This document shows, piece after piece, positions 7,990 to 17,082 of a stretch of 64,000 bases of DNA. Position numbers and translations under genes: made by a program. Below the pieces are notes generated by a model. It saw nothing but the letters and a program-made list of their open reading frames with translations. It was not told the origin of the DNA and did no database searches. The stretch is from Pseudomonas putida (lineage in GTDB: Bacteria > Pseudomonadota > Gammaproteobacteria > Pseudomonadales > Pseudomonadaceae): contig NZ_SMTE01000001.1 of assembly GCF_004357765.1 (NCBI RefSeq), positions 62,001 to 126,000 on the forward strand, read 5' to 3'. Position 1 is the stretch's first letter, and every line of letters begins with the position of its first letter.

Positions 7990-9300
7990 ATGCAGAATTC
8001 CAATACAGGCGCGTCGCGTACCCGGCAAGTGGTCGCGGCGGTCATCGGCAACGCGCTGGAGTGGTATGACTTCATCGTGTACGGCTTTCTGGCGAGCATC
8101 ATCGCCAGCCAGTTCTTCCCCTCGAACGATGCCTATGCTTCGCTGCTGATGGCCCTGGCCACCTTCGGCGTCGGCTTCTTCATGCGTCCGGTGGGCGGTG
8201 TGTTGCTGGGCATGTACTCCGACCGCAAGGGGCGCAAGGCGGCGATGCAACTGATCATTCGCCTGATGACCTTGTCCATCGCCATGATCGCATTCGCCCC
8301 TAGCTACCTCGCCATCGGCATGGGCGCGCCGTTACTGATCGTGGTGGCGCGCATGCTCCAGGGCTTCGCCACCGGGGGTGAATACGCCAGCGCCACGGCT
8401 TTCCTGGTGGAAAGCGCACCGGCCCATCGCAAAGGCCTGTACGGCTCATGGCAACTGGTAGGGCAGTGCCTGGCGGTGTTCAGCGGTGCGGCGATGGTCG
8501 CGTTGGTCACCCATCTGTGCAGCCCCGAAGCCCTGGCCAGCTGGGGCTGGCGCGTGCCGTTCGTGGTTGGGCTGCTGATCGGTCCGGTGGGGCTGTGGAT
8601 CCGCAAGTACATGGAAGAGCCCGAGGAGTTCCTCGATGCCCGCCAGCAGGCCAAAGGCCAGGCACCGAGCCTGCTGCAGGTCCTGCGCGAGCATCGTCGC
8701 AGCCTGCTGGTGTCCATGGGACTGGCCTGCGGTGCGACGGTATCGTTCTACGTGGTACTGGTGAACATGCCGACCTTCGCCCACACCAATCTCGGCCTGC
8801 CATTGGACCAGGTACTGCTGGTGCAGATGCTCGCCGTCGGGCTGATGACCGTGGTCATTCCCCTGGCTGGGGCATTGTCCGACCGGCTCGGTCGGCGGCC
8901 GGTGCTGATGGCGTTCACCCTGGTGTTCTTCATCATGGTCTATCCGCTGTATGTCTGGGTGGCCGCGGCGCCCTCGATCGAACGCCTGCTGGTGATGCAG
9001 CTGCTGCTGTGTACCGCCATCGGCGGCTTCTTCGGACCGGCGCCAACCGCACTGGCCGAGCAGTTTCCGGTGGCGGTGCGCTCCACCGGCGTGTCGGTGG
9101 CCTATAACGTGGCGGTGATGGTGTTCGGTGGCTTCGCGCCGCTGATCGTCACCTGGTTGAGCAAGGTCCTCGGGACCCCGGTCGCACCATCGTTCTATGT
9201 CCTGTTCGCCTGCCTGCTGACGCTGCTGGGCACCTATTGCCTGAAAGAAGCACCGCGGGCCGGCAAGTCCGCTGCCTTCAACCTTGGAGTGAAACCGTGA
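7990..9300 (+). CDS. MFS transporter, metabolite:H+ symporter (MHS) subfamily
   Basis: A 436-residue, 12-helix carrier. The N-terminal VIGNALEWYDFIVYGFLA is the hallmark of the metabolite:H+ symporter group (KgtP, ProP, ShiA), followed by the loop motif GMYSDRKGRKAAM and the second-half repeat LSDRLGRRPVLM. The start at 7990 is preferred over the in-frame ATG at 7972 because GGAG sits 8 bases before it. The stop overlaps the GTG start of the amidase (GTGA). It presumably imports the organic acid or amide handled by the flanking hydrolases. Confidence 0.88.
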   Translation: MQNSNTGASRTRQVVAAVIGNALEWYDFIVYGFLASIIASQFFPSNDAYASLLMALATFGVGFFMRPVGGVLLGMYSDRKGRKAAMQLIIRLMTLSIAMIAFAPSYLAIGMGAPLLIVVARMLQGFATGGEYASATAFLVESAPAHRKGLYGSWQLVGQCLAVFSGAAMVALVTHLCSPEALASWGWRVPFVVGLLIGPVGLWIRKYMEEPEEFLDARQQAKGQAPSLLQVLREHRRSLLVSMGLACGATVSFYVVLVNMPTFAHTNLGLPLDQVLLVQMLAVGLMTVVIPLAGALSDRLGRRPVLMAFTLVFFIMVYPLYVWVAAAPSIERLLVMQLLLCTAIGGFFGPAPTALAEQFPVAVRSTGVSVAYNVAVMVFGGFAPLIVTWLSKVLGTPVAPSFYVLFACLLTLLGTYCLKEAPRAGKSAAFNLGVKP

Positions 9301-10754
9301 AAGCGCTAGACATCGATCCTATCGTCGCCCTCGGTGCCGAGGCCCTGTCCGAGGCGATCCATGCGCGCCAGTTCTCGTGTCGCGAAGTGATGCAGGCCTA
9401 TCTGGGGCACATCCAGCGCTACAACCCGCAGGTCAATGCCCTGGTGTCCCTGCGCGACGACCAGGCACTGCTGGCCGAGGCCGGTGAGCGCGACCGGGAG
9501 TTGGCGGCGGGGCAGTCGCGGGGCTGGATGCATGGGATGCCCCAGGCGATCAAGGATCTGGCCGCGACCGCCGGCCTGCGTACCACCCTCGGATCGCCGT
9601 TGTTCGCCGAACATGTGCCATCGGCGGATGCGATCAGCGTGGCGCGGGTGCGGGCCAGTGGTGCGATTATCGTCGGCAAGAGCAATGTGCCGGAGTTCGG
9701 CCTGGGTTCGCAGAGCTACAACACCTTGTTCGGTACCACCACCAACGCCTACGACCCCAGTCGCGTGGCCGGAGGCAGCAGTGGTGGTGCGGCGGCGGCT
9801 CTGGCCATGCGTCTGCTGCCGGTGGCCGATGGCAGCGACATGATGGGTTCGCTGCGTAACCCGGCAGCGTTCAATAACGTGTTCGGTCTGCGCCCGTCCC
9901 AGGGCCGCGTGCCCTATGGGCCGACAGCGGAACTGTTCCTGCAGCAACTGGGCACCGAAGGGCCGATGGGGCGCAGTGTGCGGGATGTGGCACGGCTGCT
10001 CACGGTGCAGGCGGGCTTCGACGCACGTGCCCCCCTCTCGCAAGGCCAGGGCGCGATTGATTTCACCGCTAACCTGGCGCGCGACTTCAACGGCGTGCGG
10101 GTCGGCTGGTTGGGCGATTACGCTGGCTACCTGCCGATGGATGAGGGCGTGATGGGCTTGTGTGAAGCCGCCCTGGCGGACTTTGCCGAGCTCGGCTGCA
10201 GTGTCGAGGCATGTCAGCCCGACTTCGACCTGGCTCGCTTGTGGCAATGTTGGCTCACCCACCGCCACTTTCTGGTGCATGGCAATCTGGCCGAGGCCTA
10301 TGCCGATCCTGGCACGCGCGCGCTGCTCAAACCGGAGGCACAGTGGGAAGTCGAAGGCGGCTTGCACCTGGGCGCAGCGGCTGTTTATCGGGCCTCGCTG
10401 GATCGCAGTGCTTGGTACCAGGCGTTGCGCAAGCTGTTCGAGCGTTACGATTTCTTGCTGCTGCCCTCGGCCCAGGTGTTCCCTTTCGACGCAACCGCGA
10501 CGTGGCCGAAGGTGGTCGGGGGGCGGGCAATGGACACTTATCACCGGTGGATGGAAGTGGTCATCGGCCCGACCTTGGCCGGGCTGCCGAGCATGAGCGT
10601 GCCGGTCGGTTTCAATGCTGCCGGGCTGCCCATGGGCCTGCAGATCATAGGCCCGGCGCAGGCCGACCACGCGGTGCTGCAGCTGGCCCATGCCCATGAA
10701 CGACTCACCCGTTGGGTCGAGCGTTGCCCTCCGGCAAGCCTGCAACCGCATTGA
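9297..10754 (+). CDS. Amidase-signature family amidase
   Basis: A 485-residue cytoplasmic amidase. The Ser-cisSer-Lys triad is visible as Lys86 (QAIKDLA), Ser161 (AGGSSGGAAAA) and Ser185 (SDMMGSLRNPA); the spacings (75 and 24) match the family exactly. The usual DMGGS is DMMGS here. Translation starts at GTG 9297, which overlaps the MFS stop codon, with TTGGAG upstream. Family members hydrolyse aryl, acyl or indole acetamides to acid plus ammonia. Placed between an acid symporter and an IclR regulator, it likely works with the M20 hydrolase in using an amide-containing nitrogen or carbon source. Confidence 0.88.
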   Translation: MKALDIDPIVALGAEALSEAIHARQFSCREVMQAYLGHIQRYNPQVNALVSLRDDQALLAEAGERDRELAAGQSRGWMHGMPQAIKDLAATAGLRTTLGSPLFAEHVPSADAISVARVRASGAIIVGKSNVPEFGLGSQSYNTLFGTTTNAYDPSRVAGGSSGGAAAALAMRLLPVADGSDMMGSLRNPAAFNNVFGLRPSQGRVPYGPTAELFLQQLGTEGPMGRSVRDVARLLTVQAGFDARAPLSQGQGAIDFTANLARDFNGVRVGWLGDYAGYLPMDEGVMGLCEAALADFAELGCSVEACQPDFDLARLWQCWLTHRHFLVHGNLAEAYADPGTRALLKPEAQWEVEGGLHLGAAAVYRASLDRSAWYQALRKLFERYDFLLLPSAQVFPFDATATWPKVVGGRAMDTYHRWMEVVIGPTLAGLPSMSVPVGFNAAGLPMGLQIIGPAQADHAVLQLAHAHERLTRWVERCPPASLQPH

Positions 10755-10820
10755 TCGCGCTAGTCAGGCCCGTATCTTGCTGGGCAAGATGACCATCCAC
10801 GCATGCCAGGGAGGTCAACA

Positions 10821-11606
10821 ATGGGCACTACCAGGATCGGGGCTGCAGACAGTGGCAGCGTGCGCTCGGTGGAGCGAGCGCTGGCCATCGTCGAGCTGCT
10901 CGGCGAGCATCAAGCGCTGGGGCTGGAGCAGTTGCATTACCTCACTACGCTACCCAAAGCGACGGTATCGCGCATGCTCGCCACCTTGCAGGAGCAAGGC
11001 TGGGTGTATCGCGGCTTGAGCGACAGGCGCTACCGCCTGTGTGCAAAGCGCTTGTTCGGCGACAGCCAGCAGCGCTTCAAGCGCGAGTTGGTCGAGCGCG
11101 CGGCACCGTTGCTGCTGGAGCTCAGCGAACGCACCGGGCTGGTGGTCGATCTGTCGTGTTTCGACGGCGAGCGGCTCGAGGTGATGGAAAGCTCGATTCC
11201 CCAGATACTGCGCAAGCGCTACCCGAACAACTGCCAGATCGTTGGGCACCATGCCAGCTTGTTCCACTCGGCCATGGGCCGGGCGTGCCTGAAGGAGTTG
11301 GCCGTGGACGAGGTGCAGCGCCTCGCCGCGCAAGAGCGGCAGGCCGGGGACGCGGCCTTGCGGGACATCGAGCAGGACGGGCACAAAGGCTTTGGGCAGC
11401 GCACCGAGGGGTATTGGGAGTACCCGGTTCGCTTGCCGTTCCTGATCCGGGCAATCGCTTTGCCGGTGCGGGTGCAGGGGCGGCTGGCCGGGAGCATCGC
11501 CTTGCATTGGCCGTTGGATCAGGCGCCGGTGGAGCGGGTGCTGAGCCTGCACCTGGGCAGTCTGGAACAGACAGTGGCGCAGGTGCAGCATGCCCTGGTT
11601 GGCTAG
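10821..11606 (+). CDS. IclR-family transcriptional regulator
   Basis: A 261-residue regulator: N-terminal winged helix (about 10-75; VRSVERALAIVELLGEH, LPKATVSRMLATLQEQGWV) and a C-terminal ligand domain (about 90-255) with LVVDLSCFDGERLEVMES and FHSAMGRACL. The start at 10821 is preferred because GGGAGG lies 6 bases before it; an in-frame ATG at 10803 has none. A 7-3-7 inverted repeat (ATCTTGC-TGG-GCAAGAT, 10774-10790) lies just upstream. It probably controls the M20-MFS-amidase operon through the palindrome at 6589-6607. Confidence 0.87.
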   Translation: MGTTRIGAADSGSVRSVERALAIVELLGEHQALGLEQLHYLTTLPKATVSRMLATLQEQGWVYRGLSDRRYRLCAKRLFGDSQQRFKRELVERAAPLLLELSERTGLVVDLSCFDGERLEVMESSIPQILRKRYPNNCQIVGHHASLFHSAMGRACLKELAVDEVQRLAAQERQAGDAALRDIEQDGHKGFGQRTEGYWEYPVRLPFLIRAIALPVRVQGRLAGSIALHWPLDQAPVERVLSLHLGSLEQTVAQVQHALVG

Positions 11607-11688
11607 CCAGTACAGAGCACGACTCACTTGCCCCCAAGCGGCATCACCAGCTATGCCTAGTGTCTGATCCTGACAAAAAGGCCCTCCG

Positions 11689-12348
11689 ATGCTGGTCGTC
11701 GAACAGCTGCACAAGTCGTTCTCCACCGCCCAAGGCCCGCTGGATGTCTTGCGCGGCGTCGACCTGACTCTCGCTGCCGGTGCCAGTCTGGCCCTGATGG
11801 GCGAGTCGGGCAGTGGCAAGAGCACGTTGTTGCACCTGCTGGCCGGACTCGACCGCCCCGACAGCGGCCGCATCCTGATCGACGGGCGGCCCCTGGACAG
11901 CCATGGCGAGCCCGCTCTGGCTCGTTGGCGTCGCGAGGGCATCGGCCTGGTGTTCCAGCAGTACAACCTGATCAGCAGCCTGGATGTGGCAGCCAACCTT
12001 GCCTTCCAGGCGCGTCTGGCCGGCCGCCACGATCCCGCCTGGATCGACCACCTGGCGCAGCGCCTGGATTTGGCATCGCTGCTGCAACGTTATCCCGAGC
12101 AACTGTCTGGTGGCCAGCAGCAGCGCGTCGCCATCGGCCGCGCCCTGGCGAGCAAACCCGCGCTGATGTTGGCCGACGAACCCACCGGCAGCCTCGACGA
12201 GGCCAGTAGCGATGAGGTGATGGCCCTGCTGTTGCAGTTGGTCGCCGAGGCCGGCAGCAGCCTCTTGATGGTCACCCACAGCCAACGCTTGGCGGCCCGG
12301 CTTGAACAGCGCTGTGTCTTGCACAACGGCCAGGTGAAGCGTCGATGA
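11689..12348 (+). CDS. ABC transporter ATP-binding protein, LolD/MacB type
   Basis: A 219-residue ATPase with Walker A GESGSGKST (38-46), Q-loop VFQQYNLI, signature LSGGQQQR, Walker B ALMLADEPTG and the H-loop VTHSQRLA. It belongs to the LolD/MacB/FtsE group, which works with FtsX-like permeases on lipoprotein, peptide or other envelope substrates. Its last 4 bases overlap the start of the permease gene (ATGA), so the pair is coupled. Confidence 0.9.
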   Translation: MLVVEQLHKSFSTAQGPLDVLRGVDLTLAAGASLALMGESGSGKSTLLHLLAGLDRPDSGRILIDGRPLDSHGEPALARWRREGIGLVFQQYNLISSLDVAANLAFQARLAGRHDPAWIDHLAQRLDLASLLQRYPEQLSGGQQQRVAIGRALASKPALMLADEPTGSLDEASSDEVMALLLQLVAEAGSSLLMVTHSQRLAARLEQRCVLHNGQVKRR

Positions 12349-14804
12349 GTACCCTGCGCATCACGTTGCAGGCCTTGTGCAGCCATTGGTGGCGCCATCG
12401 CCTGCAATGCCTGGGTATCTTCACCGGCTTGTGGCTGGCCACTGCATTGTGGACCGGCGTACAAGCACTCAACACCCAGGCGCGCAGCGACTACGCCCAG
12501 GCCCGGGCGGTGCTGGCGGGACCCGCGCTACCACAGATCGTGGCCCGCGACGGCCAGCGCTTCGACCAGGCGTTGTATGTCCAGTTGCGCAAGCAAGGCT
12601 GGCAGGTGACGCCAGTGCTCGAAGGCCGCCTGCGTATCGCCGATCAGCCGCAGATCAGTCTGCGGCTGATCGGCATAGAGCCGCTGAGTCTGCTGCCGGG
12701 CATGTCGGTGGCCGGCGCCGGTACGCAGGGGTTCGACCTGCAAGCGTTCATCGGGGCGCCGGGGCAAGCCTGGATCGGACCGGACACCCTGCGCCAATTG
12801 CGCCGAAAGGTTGGCGATCAGCCGCAGACGCCAGACGGGCAGACCTTGCCGCCGCTGATCTTGAGCGAACAGCTGGCGCCAGGGGTCATCGTCGTCGACA
12901 TCGGTCACGCACAGGCACTGCTCAACGCGCCTGGACAGCTATCGCGTTTGATTGGCAGTGCCGAGCGAGCATTGCCAGAGGCTATCGCTGCTCGCCTGAA
13001 GGTACTGTCCGCAACCGACGACGGTGACCTGGAGCGGCTGACCGCAAGCTTTCACCTCAACCTCACCGCATTGGGCCTGCTGGCCTTCGTGGTCGGGCTG
13101 TTCATCGCCCACGCCGCCATCGGCCTGGCCTTGGAGCAGCGCCGCGGGTTGATCCGCACCTTGCGTGCCTGTGGCGTCAGCCTGTTCACGCTCTTGGCCG
13201 CATTGGCCCTGGAGCTTGGCCTGTTCGCCCTGGCTGGTGGCTGCGTGGGGCTGCTGACGGGATATAGGCTGGCGGCCCTGTTGCTGCCGGACGTCGCCTC
13301 TAGCCTGCAAGGCTTGTATGGCGCGCGGGTCGCAGGGCAATTGCAGCTACCGTTGGGGTGGTGGCTGGGCGGCATTGGTGTGGCAGTGCTCGGCGCATTG
13401 TTTGCCGGCTGCGACAGCCTGCTGCGTGCCGCACGCCTGCCGTTGCTGGCCTTGGCGCAGCCACAGGCCTGGCGCCTGGCGCAATTACCCTGGCTGAAAC
13501 GCCAGGCCGTGGTTGGCATCGTGTTGCTGATGATTGCCTGGGGCTGTGCTGAATTGGGTAACGGCTTGCCCAGCGCATTCGCCATGCTTGCAGCACTGCT
13601 GTTGGCAGCTGCATTGCTGCTGCCCGGTGTGCTGGCAGCACTGCTTGGCAGGGTGGCACGGCATTGCCGGCGTCCGTTGGCGCAATGGTTTGTCGCGGAC
13701 AGCCGCCAGCAGTTGCCCGCGCTGAGCTTGGCCTTGATGGCGCTATTGCTGGCATTGGCGGCCAGCGTTGGTGTGGGCGGCATGACCGAAGGTTTCCGGC
13801 GCACCTTCATTGGCTGGCTGGATCAACGCCTGGCCGCAGACCTTTATGTCAGTCCGCGCGACAGCGCCCAGGCTGAGCAAATAGTGCAGTGGTTGCGGCA
13901 AGATCCGGCTGTGCGCAGCGTGTTGCCCAGTTGGCGAGTGGAATGGCGCCTGGAACACTGGCCGGTGGAGGTCCAGGGAGTGGTGGATCATGCGTTCTAC
14001 CGCGAACATTGGCCACTGCTGGAACAGACGCCATCGGCCTGGGGCCAACTGGCATCGGGCCGAGGGGCCATGCTCAGCGAACAACTGGCGCGCCGCCTCG
14101 GGATTTGGCTCGGCGATCGCATCGCCTTGCCGAGCGAACCACCTCAGCAACTGAATGTGGTCGGCATCTATGCCGATTACGGCAACCCCAAGGGACATGT
14201 TCTGCTCAACGCCGACTGGTTGCGCCACCACGCACCGGGCGCCAGCCTGACGGGCTTGAGCGTGTTGGCCCGCCCCGGTGAAGTCGAATCCATCAAGCGC
14301 GAGGTGCAGCAACGTTTCCCGCTGGACGATAACCAACTGGTCGAGCAGGCCAGCCTGAAAGCCTGGTCGACCCAGGTGTTCAGCCGGACCTTCGCGGTGA
14401 CTGCGGCATTGAACAGCCTGACCCTGGGGGTAGCCGGGGTGGCATTGTTCATCAGCCAATTGACGTTGGGCCAACGGCGACTGGGCCAGTTGGCACCGCT
14501 GTGGGCACTGGGCGTTCCGCGCCGTTGGCTGGCGTGGTTGAGCCTTGGCCAGATGCTGCTGCTCAGCGGCTTCACCGTGCTGCTGGCCATTCCTCTGGGC
14601 CTGCTGCTGGCCTGGTGCCTGGTGGCCGTGGTGAATGTGCAGGCCTTCGGTTGGCGCTTACCCTGGCACGCGTTTCCTGGTCAACTGCTGCAACTGGCCG
14701 CGCTGGGCCTGTTGACCAGCCTGCTCGCCAGTGCTTGGCCGCTGTGGCAACTGGCTCGCCGCCAGCCGAGCGACTTGTTGCGGCAGTTCAGCGATGAACG
14801 TTAA
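12345..14804 (+). CDS. FtsX-like ABC permease (AttFG-type, large)
   Basis: An 819-residue inner-membrane permease. It has an N-terminal helix (about 20-40), a periplasmic domain (about 45-230), a first FtsX block (about 235-330), a middle pair of helices (about 385-440), a second periplasmic domain (about 490-670) and a last FtsX block (about 680-810, with helices at about 685, 730 and 785). This doubled architecture is that of the YbbP/AttFG group. It overlaps the ATPase by 4 bp and the following lipoprotein by 11 bp. Together they resemble the AttEFGH-type set; the transported substrate is not known. Confidence 0.85.
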   Translation: MSTLRITLQALCSHWWRHRLQCLGIFTGLWLATALWTGVQALNTQARSDYAQARAVLAGPALPQIVARDGQRFDQALYVQLRKQGWQVTPVLEGRLRIADQPQISLRLIGIEPLSLLPGMSVAGAGTQGFDLQAFIGAPGQAWIGPDTLRQLRRKVGDQPQTPDGQTLPPLILSEQLAPGVIVVDIGHAQALLNAPGQLSRLIGSAERALPEAIAARLKVLSATDDGDLERLTASFHLNLTALGLLAFVVGLFIAHAAIGLALEQRRGLIRTLRACGVSLFTLLAALALELGLFALAGGCVGLLTGYRLAALLLPDVASSLQGLYGARVAGQLQLPLGWWLGGIGVAVLGALFAGCDSLLRAARLPLLALAQPQAWRLAQLPWLKRQAVVGIVLLMIAWGCAELGNGLPSAFAMLAALLLAAALLLPGVLAALLGRVARHCRRPLAQWFVADSRQQLPALSLALMALLLALAASVGVGGMTEGFRRTFIGWLDQRLAADLYVSPRDSAQAEQIVQWLRQDPAVRSVLPSWRVEWRLEHWPVEVQGVVDHAFYREHWPLLEQTPSAWGQLASGRGAMLSEQLARRLGIWLGDRIALPSEPPQQLNVVGIYADYGNPKGHVLLNADWLRHHAPGASLTGLSVLARPGEVESIKREVQQRFPLDDNQLVEQASLKAWSTQVFSRTFAVTAALNSLTLGVAGVALFISQLTLGQRRLGQLAPLWALGVPRRWLAWLSLGQMLLLSGFTVLLAIPLGLLLAWCLVAVVNVQAFGWRLPWHAFPGQLLQLAALGLLTSLLASAWPLWQLARRQPSDLLRQFSDER

Positions 14805-15852
14805 ACCCTGGCTGTTACTCACGTGCCTGTTGCTGGCCGCGTGCGACCCGCCAGCGCCCGCACCGCAGAGCTATGCCGGGCTCGGTGCCGATGCCTCTGC
14901 GTTCAAGCAGGTGGTGCCCAACACAGCGCTCGTATTCCCGCGCGACCATGCCGCCCATGACGGTTATCGCATCGAATGGTGGTATGTCACGGCCAATCTC
15001 AAGGATGCCCAGGGCCGCGATTGGGGTGTGCAATGGACCCTGTTCCGCTCGGCCTTGCGTGCCGGTCCGCAGACGACCGGGTGGAGCAGCGCAAACCTGT
15101 GGATGGGGCATGCGGCCTTGACCGGTCCAGGCGGCCATCAGGTCGGCGAGACCCTGGCCCGCGGTGGCATCGGCCAGGCCGGCGCCGAGGCCCAGCCGTT
15201 CCACGCCTGGATCAATGATTGGTCGCTGCAGGGCCAGTCGGGTATCGAGCAGTTGCGCATGCGCGCCAACGGTCAGGGTTTCAGCTACGACCTGGACCTG
15301 GCCAGCGACCGTCCTCTGGTGCTGCATGGCGCCCAGGGTTATAGCGAGAAGTCCGGCAAGGGCCAGGCGTCGTATTACTACAGCCAGCCGTTCTATCGGG
15401 TTCGCGGCGAAGTGCAGCGCCATGGGCAGCGTATTGCCGTGACCGGGCAGGCATGGCTCGACCGGGAGTGGAGCAGCCAGCCACTGGCAGCCGGGCAAAG
15501 CGGTTGGGACTGGTTTTCCCTGCATTTGGCCCGCGGTGCCAAGTTGATGCTGTTCCAGGTGCGAGAGGACAAGGGCGCGCCATACCGGGCCGGGACCTGG
15601 ATCGACCCTCAGGGGCAGGCGAGGGCGCTGCTAGGCAGCGAGGTCGAACTCACCCCCTTGGCCTGGACACGGCAGGACAACGGCAAGCAGGTGCCTACCC
15701 GCTGGCGGGTGCAGGTGCCTTCGGTGCAGGTGGATGTGCAGGTCGAAGCGATCGAGCCCAAGGCCTGGATGGGGACGCGGTTTCCTTATTGGGAAGGGCC
15801 GGTGCGGGTGAGTGGCGGTGGGCAGGGATACTTGGAGATGACGGGGTATTGA
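14794..15852 (+). CDS. AttH/CrtC-fold lipoprotein (carotenoid 1,2-hydratase-like)
   Basis: A 352-residue protein starting inside the end of the permease gene (11-bp overlap). It has a lipoprotein signal with lipobox LLAAC (Cys at about residue 17). The mature protein begins like AttH/CrtC proteins: VFPRDHAAHDGYRIEWWYVTA, later WLDREWSSQPL, GWDWFSLHL and PYWEGPVRVSG. These HxxxxxEWWY and DxEW motifs define the tandem lipocalin-like AttH domain. CrtC hydrates carotenoids, but members outside carotenoid clusters, usually beside AttEFG-type ABC genes, have no fixed function. It is the last gene of the operon; a long hairpin follows at 15898. Confidence 0.85.
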   Translation: MNVKPWLLLTCLLLAACDPPAPAPQSYAGLGADASAFKQVVPNTALVFPRDHAAHDGYRIEWWYVTANLKDAQGRDWGVQWTLFRSALRAGPQTTGWSSANLWMGHAALTGPGGHQVGETLARGGIGQAGAEAQPFHAWINDWSLQGQSGIEQLRMRANGQGFSYDLDLASDRPLVLHGAQGYSEKSGKGQASYYYSQPFYRVRGEVQRHGQRIAVTGQAWLDREWSSQPLAAGQSGWDWFSLHLARGAKLMLFQVREDKGAPYRAGTWIDPQGQARALLGSEVELTPLAWTRQDNGKQVPTRWRVQVPSVQVDVQVEAIEPKAWMGTRFPYWEGPVRVSGGGQGYLEMTGY

Positions 15853-15897
15853 GAATAGGTTCGCGGAGTGTTGGCGAAGCGTTCATTTGGGAGTTGC

Positions 15898-15949
15898 AGT
15901 GCCGCCGATATCAAGCGCCGCGCGGGCGGCGCTCGATATCGGCGGCACT
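15898..15949. repeat. 52-base perfect-arm hairpin with shared GC core (terminator/REP-like)
   Basis: The outer arms AGTGCCGCCGATATC / GATATCGGCGGCACT are perfect. After one mismatch the inner arms AGCGCCGC / GCGGCGCT pair, and the loop is GCGG. It sits between the convergent ends of the lipoprotein gene (15852) and the aldo/keto reductase gene (15988), so it can stop transcripts from both sides. The inner core and loop are nearly the same as in the hairpin at 46551-46604, while the outer arms differ. Confidence 0.8.
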
Positions 15950-15987
15950 ACACATCCCTGGCGATGCTATTAAGCTGGCGACCGGTC

Positions 15988-16983
15988 TCACTTGAAACCG
16001 GTCACCCCATGCGGTACGTAAGGGGCTTCGAGGCGAGCGATGTCCTCGACGCTCAACTGCAGGTCCAGTGCGGCGATCGCATCGTCGAGCTGTGCCGCCT
16101 TGGATGCGCCGACAATGGGGGCCGAGACGCCGCGCTTGGCCAAAACCCAGGCCAGTGCCACCTGCGCCATCGGCACTCCTCGCTCCTTCGCCAGTTGCTC
16201 GACCACGTCGATCACCCGGCCATCTTCGGTCTCGGTTTTCTCATAGAACGAGCGGCCAGAGATGTCGGTGCGGGTACGCTCGGTCTGCAGGCCGTTGGGG
16301 CGGGTCAGCCGGCCTCGGGCCATGGGGCTCCACGGCATCAGACCTACGCCCTGGTCGAGGCACAGCGGGATCATCTCCCGTTCCTCTTCGCGGTACAGCA
16401 GATTGAGGTAATTCTGCATCGATACGAAACGGCTCCAGCCATGGCTGCTGGCGACCTGCTGGGCCTTGGCGAATTGCCAGGCATACATCGACGAAGCGCC
16501 GATGTAGCGGGCCTTGCCCGCCCTGACCACATCGTGCAGGGCCTCCATGGTCTCTTCGATGGGGGTGTGGTAGTCCCAGCGGTGAATCTGGTAAAGGTCG
16601 ACGTAGTCGGTACCCAGGCGCGTGAGGCTGGCGTCGATGGCGGTCATGATCGCCTTGCGCGACAGGCCCTGCTCATTGGGGCGATTGCTGCCTTCCCACA
16701 TGTTGGCCGGGTAGAAGACCTTGGTCGCGATCACCGTTTCATCGCGACGGGTGAATTCCTTGAGCAACTTGCCGAGGATGATTTCCGAGGTCCCGGCGGA
16801 GTAGCTGTTGGCAGTGTCGAAGAAGTTGATGCCTTGCTCGACCGCGTGGCGGATGATCGGCCGGCTATCCGCCTCGCCCAGGGTCCAGGGGTGGGTCCCG
16901 GCGTCCGGTTCACCGAACGTCATGCAGCCCAGGCACAATTTCGAGATGTCCAGGCCAGTGTTGCCCAGCTTGACGTACTGCAT
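15988..16983 (-). CDS. Aldo/keto reductase
   Basis: A 331-residue NADPH-dependent aldo/keto reductase. The catalytic tetrad is visible: Asp56 and Tyr61 (FDTANSYSAG), Lys88 (VIATKVF) and His134 (LYQIHRWD). The NADP-binding end has PIVGASKAAQLDDAI. It starts MQYVKLGNTGLDISKLCLG with AAGGAG upstream. It reduces aldehydes or ketones to alcohols; the substrate cannot be told. The LysR gene upstream on the same strand (ends 99 bp before) may or may not regulate it. Confidence 0.9.
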   Translation of the reverse strand: MQYVKLGNTGLDISKLCLGCMTFGEPDAGTHPWTLGEADSRPIIRHAVEQGINFFDTANSYSAGTSEIILGKLLKEFTRRDETVIATKVFYPANMWEGSNRPNEQGLSRKAIMTAIDASLTRLGTDYVDLYQIHRWDYHTPIEETMEALHDVVRAGKARYIGASSMYAWQFAKAQQVASSHGWSRFVSMQNYLNLLYREEEREMIPLCLDQGVGLMPWSPMARGRLTRPNGLQTERTRTDISGRSFYEKTETEDGRVIDVVEQLAKERGVPMAQVALAWVLAKRGVSAPIVGASKAAQLDDAIAALDLQLSVEDIARLEAPYVPHGVTGFK

Positions 16984-17082
16984 CGGTGTCTCCTTCAGTG
17001 AGTATTCCAGCGGTCGGTAAAGCGTAGCCGCCCGGCGGTGGTGCGGAAACTCCGTATCGGCGCAGGGCTGACCTGCAAAAAT

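Noticed and set aside
9306-10751. Long minus-strand open frame opposite the amidase
   Set aside because: It mirrors the amidase gene, which has a complete Ser-Ser-Lys triad; no motif in the antisense product.
10774-10790. ATCTTGC-TGG-GCAAGAT hairpin between the amidase and iclR genes as a terminator
   Set aside because: Short stem, no U-run, and iclR follows on the same strand; it could equally be an operator, so no terminator is called.
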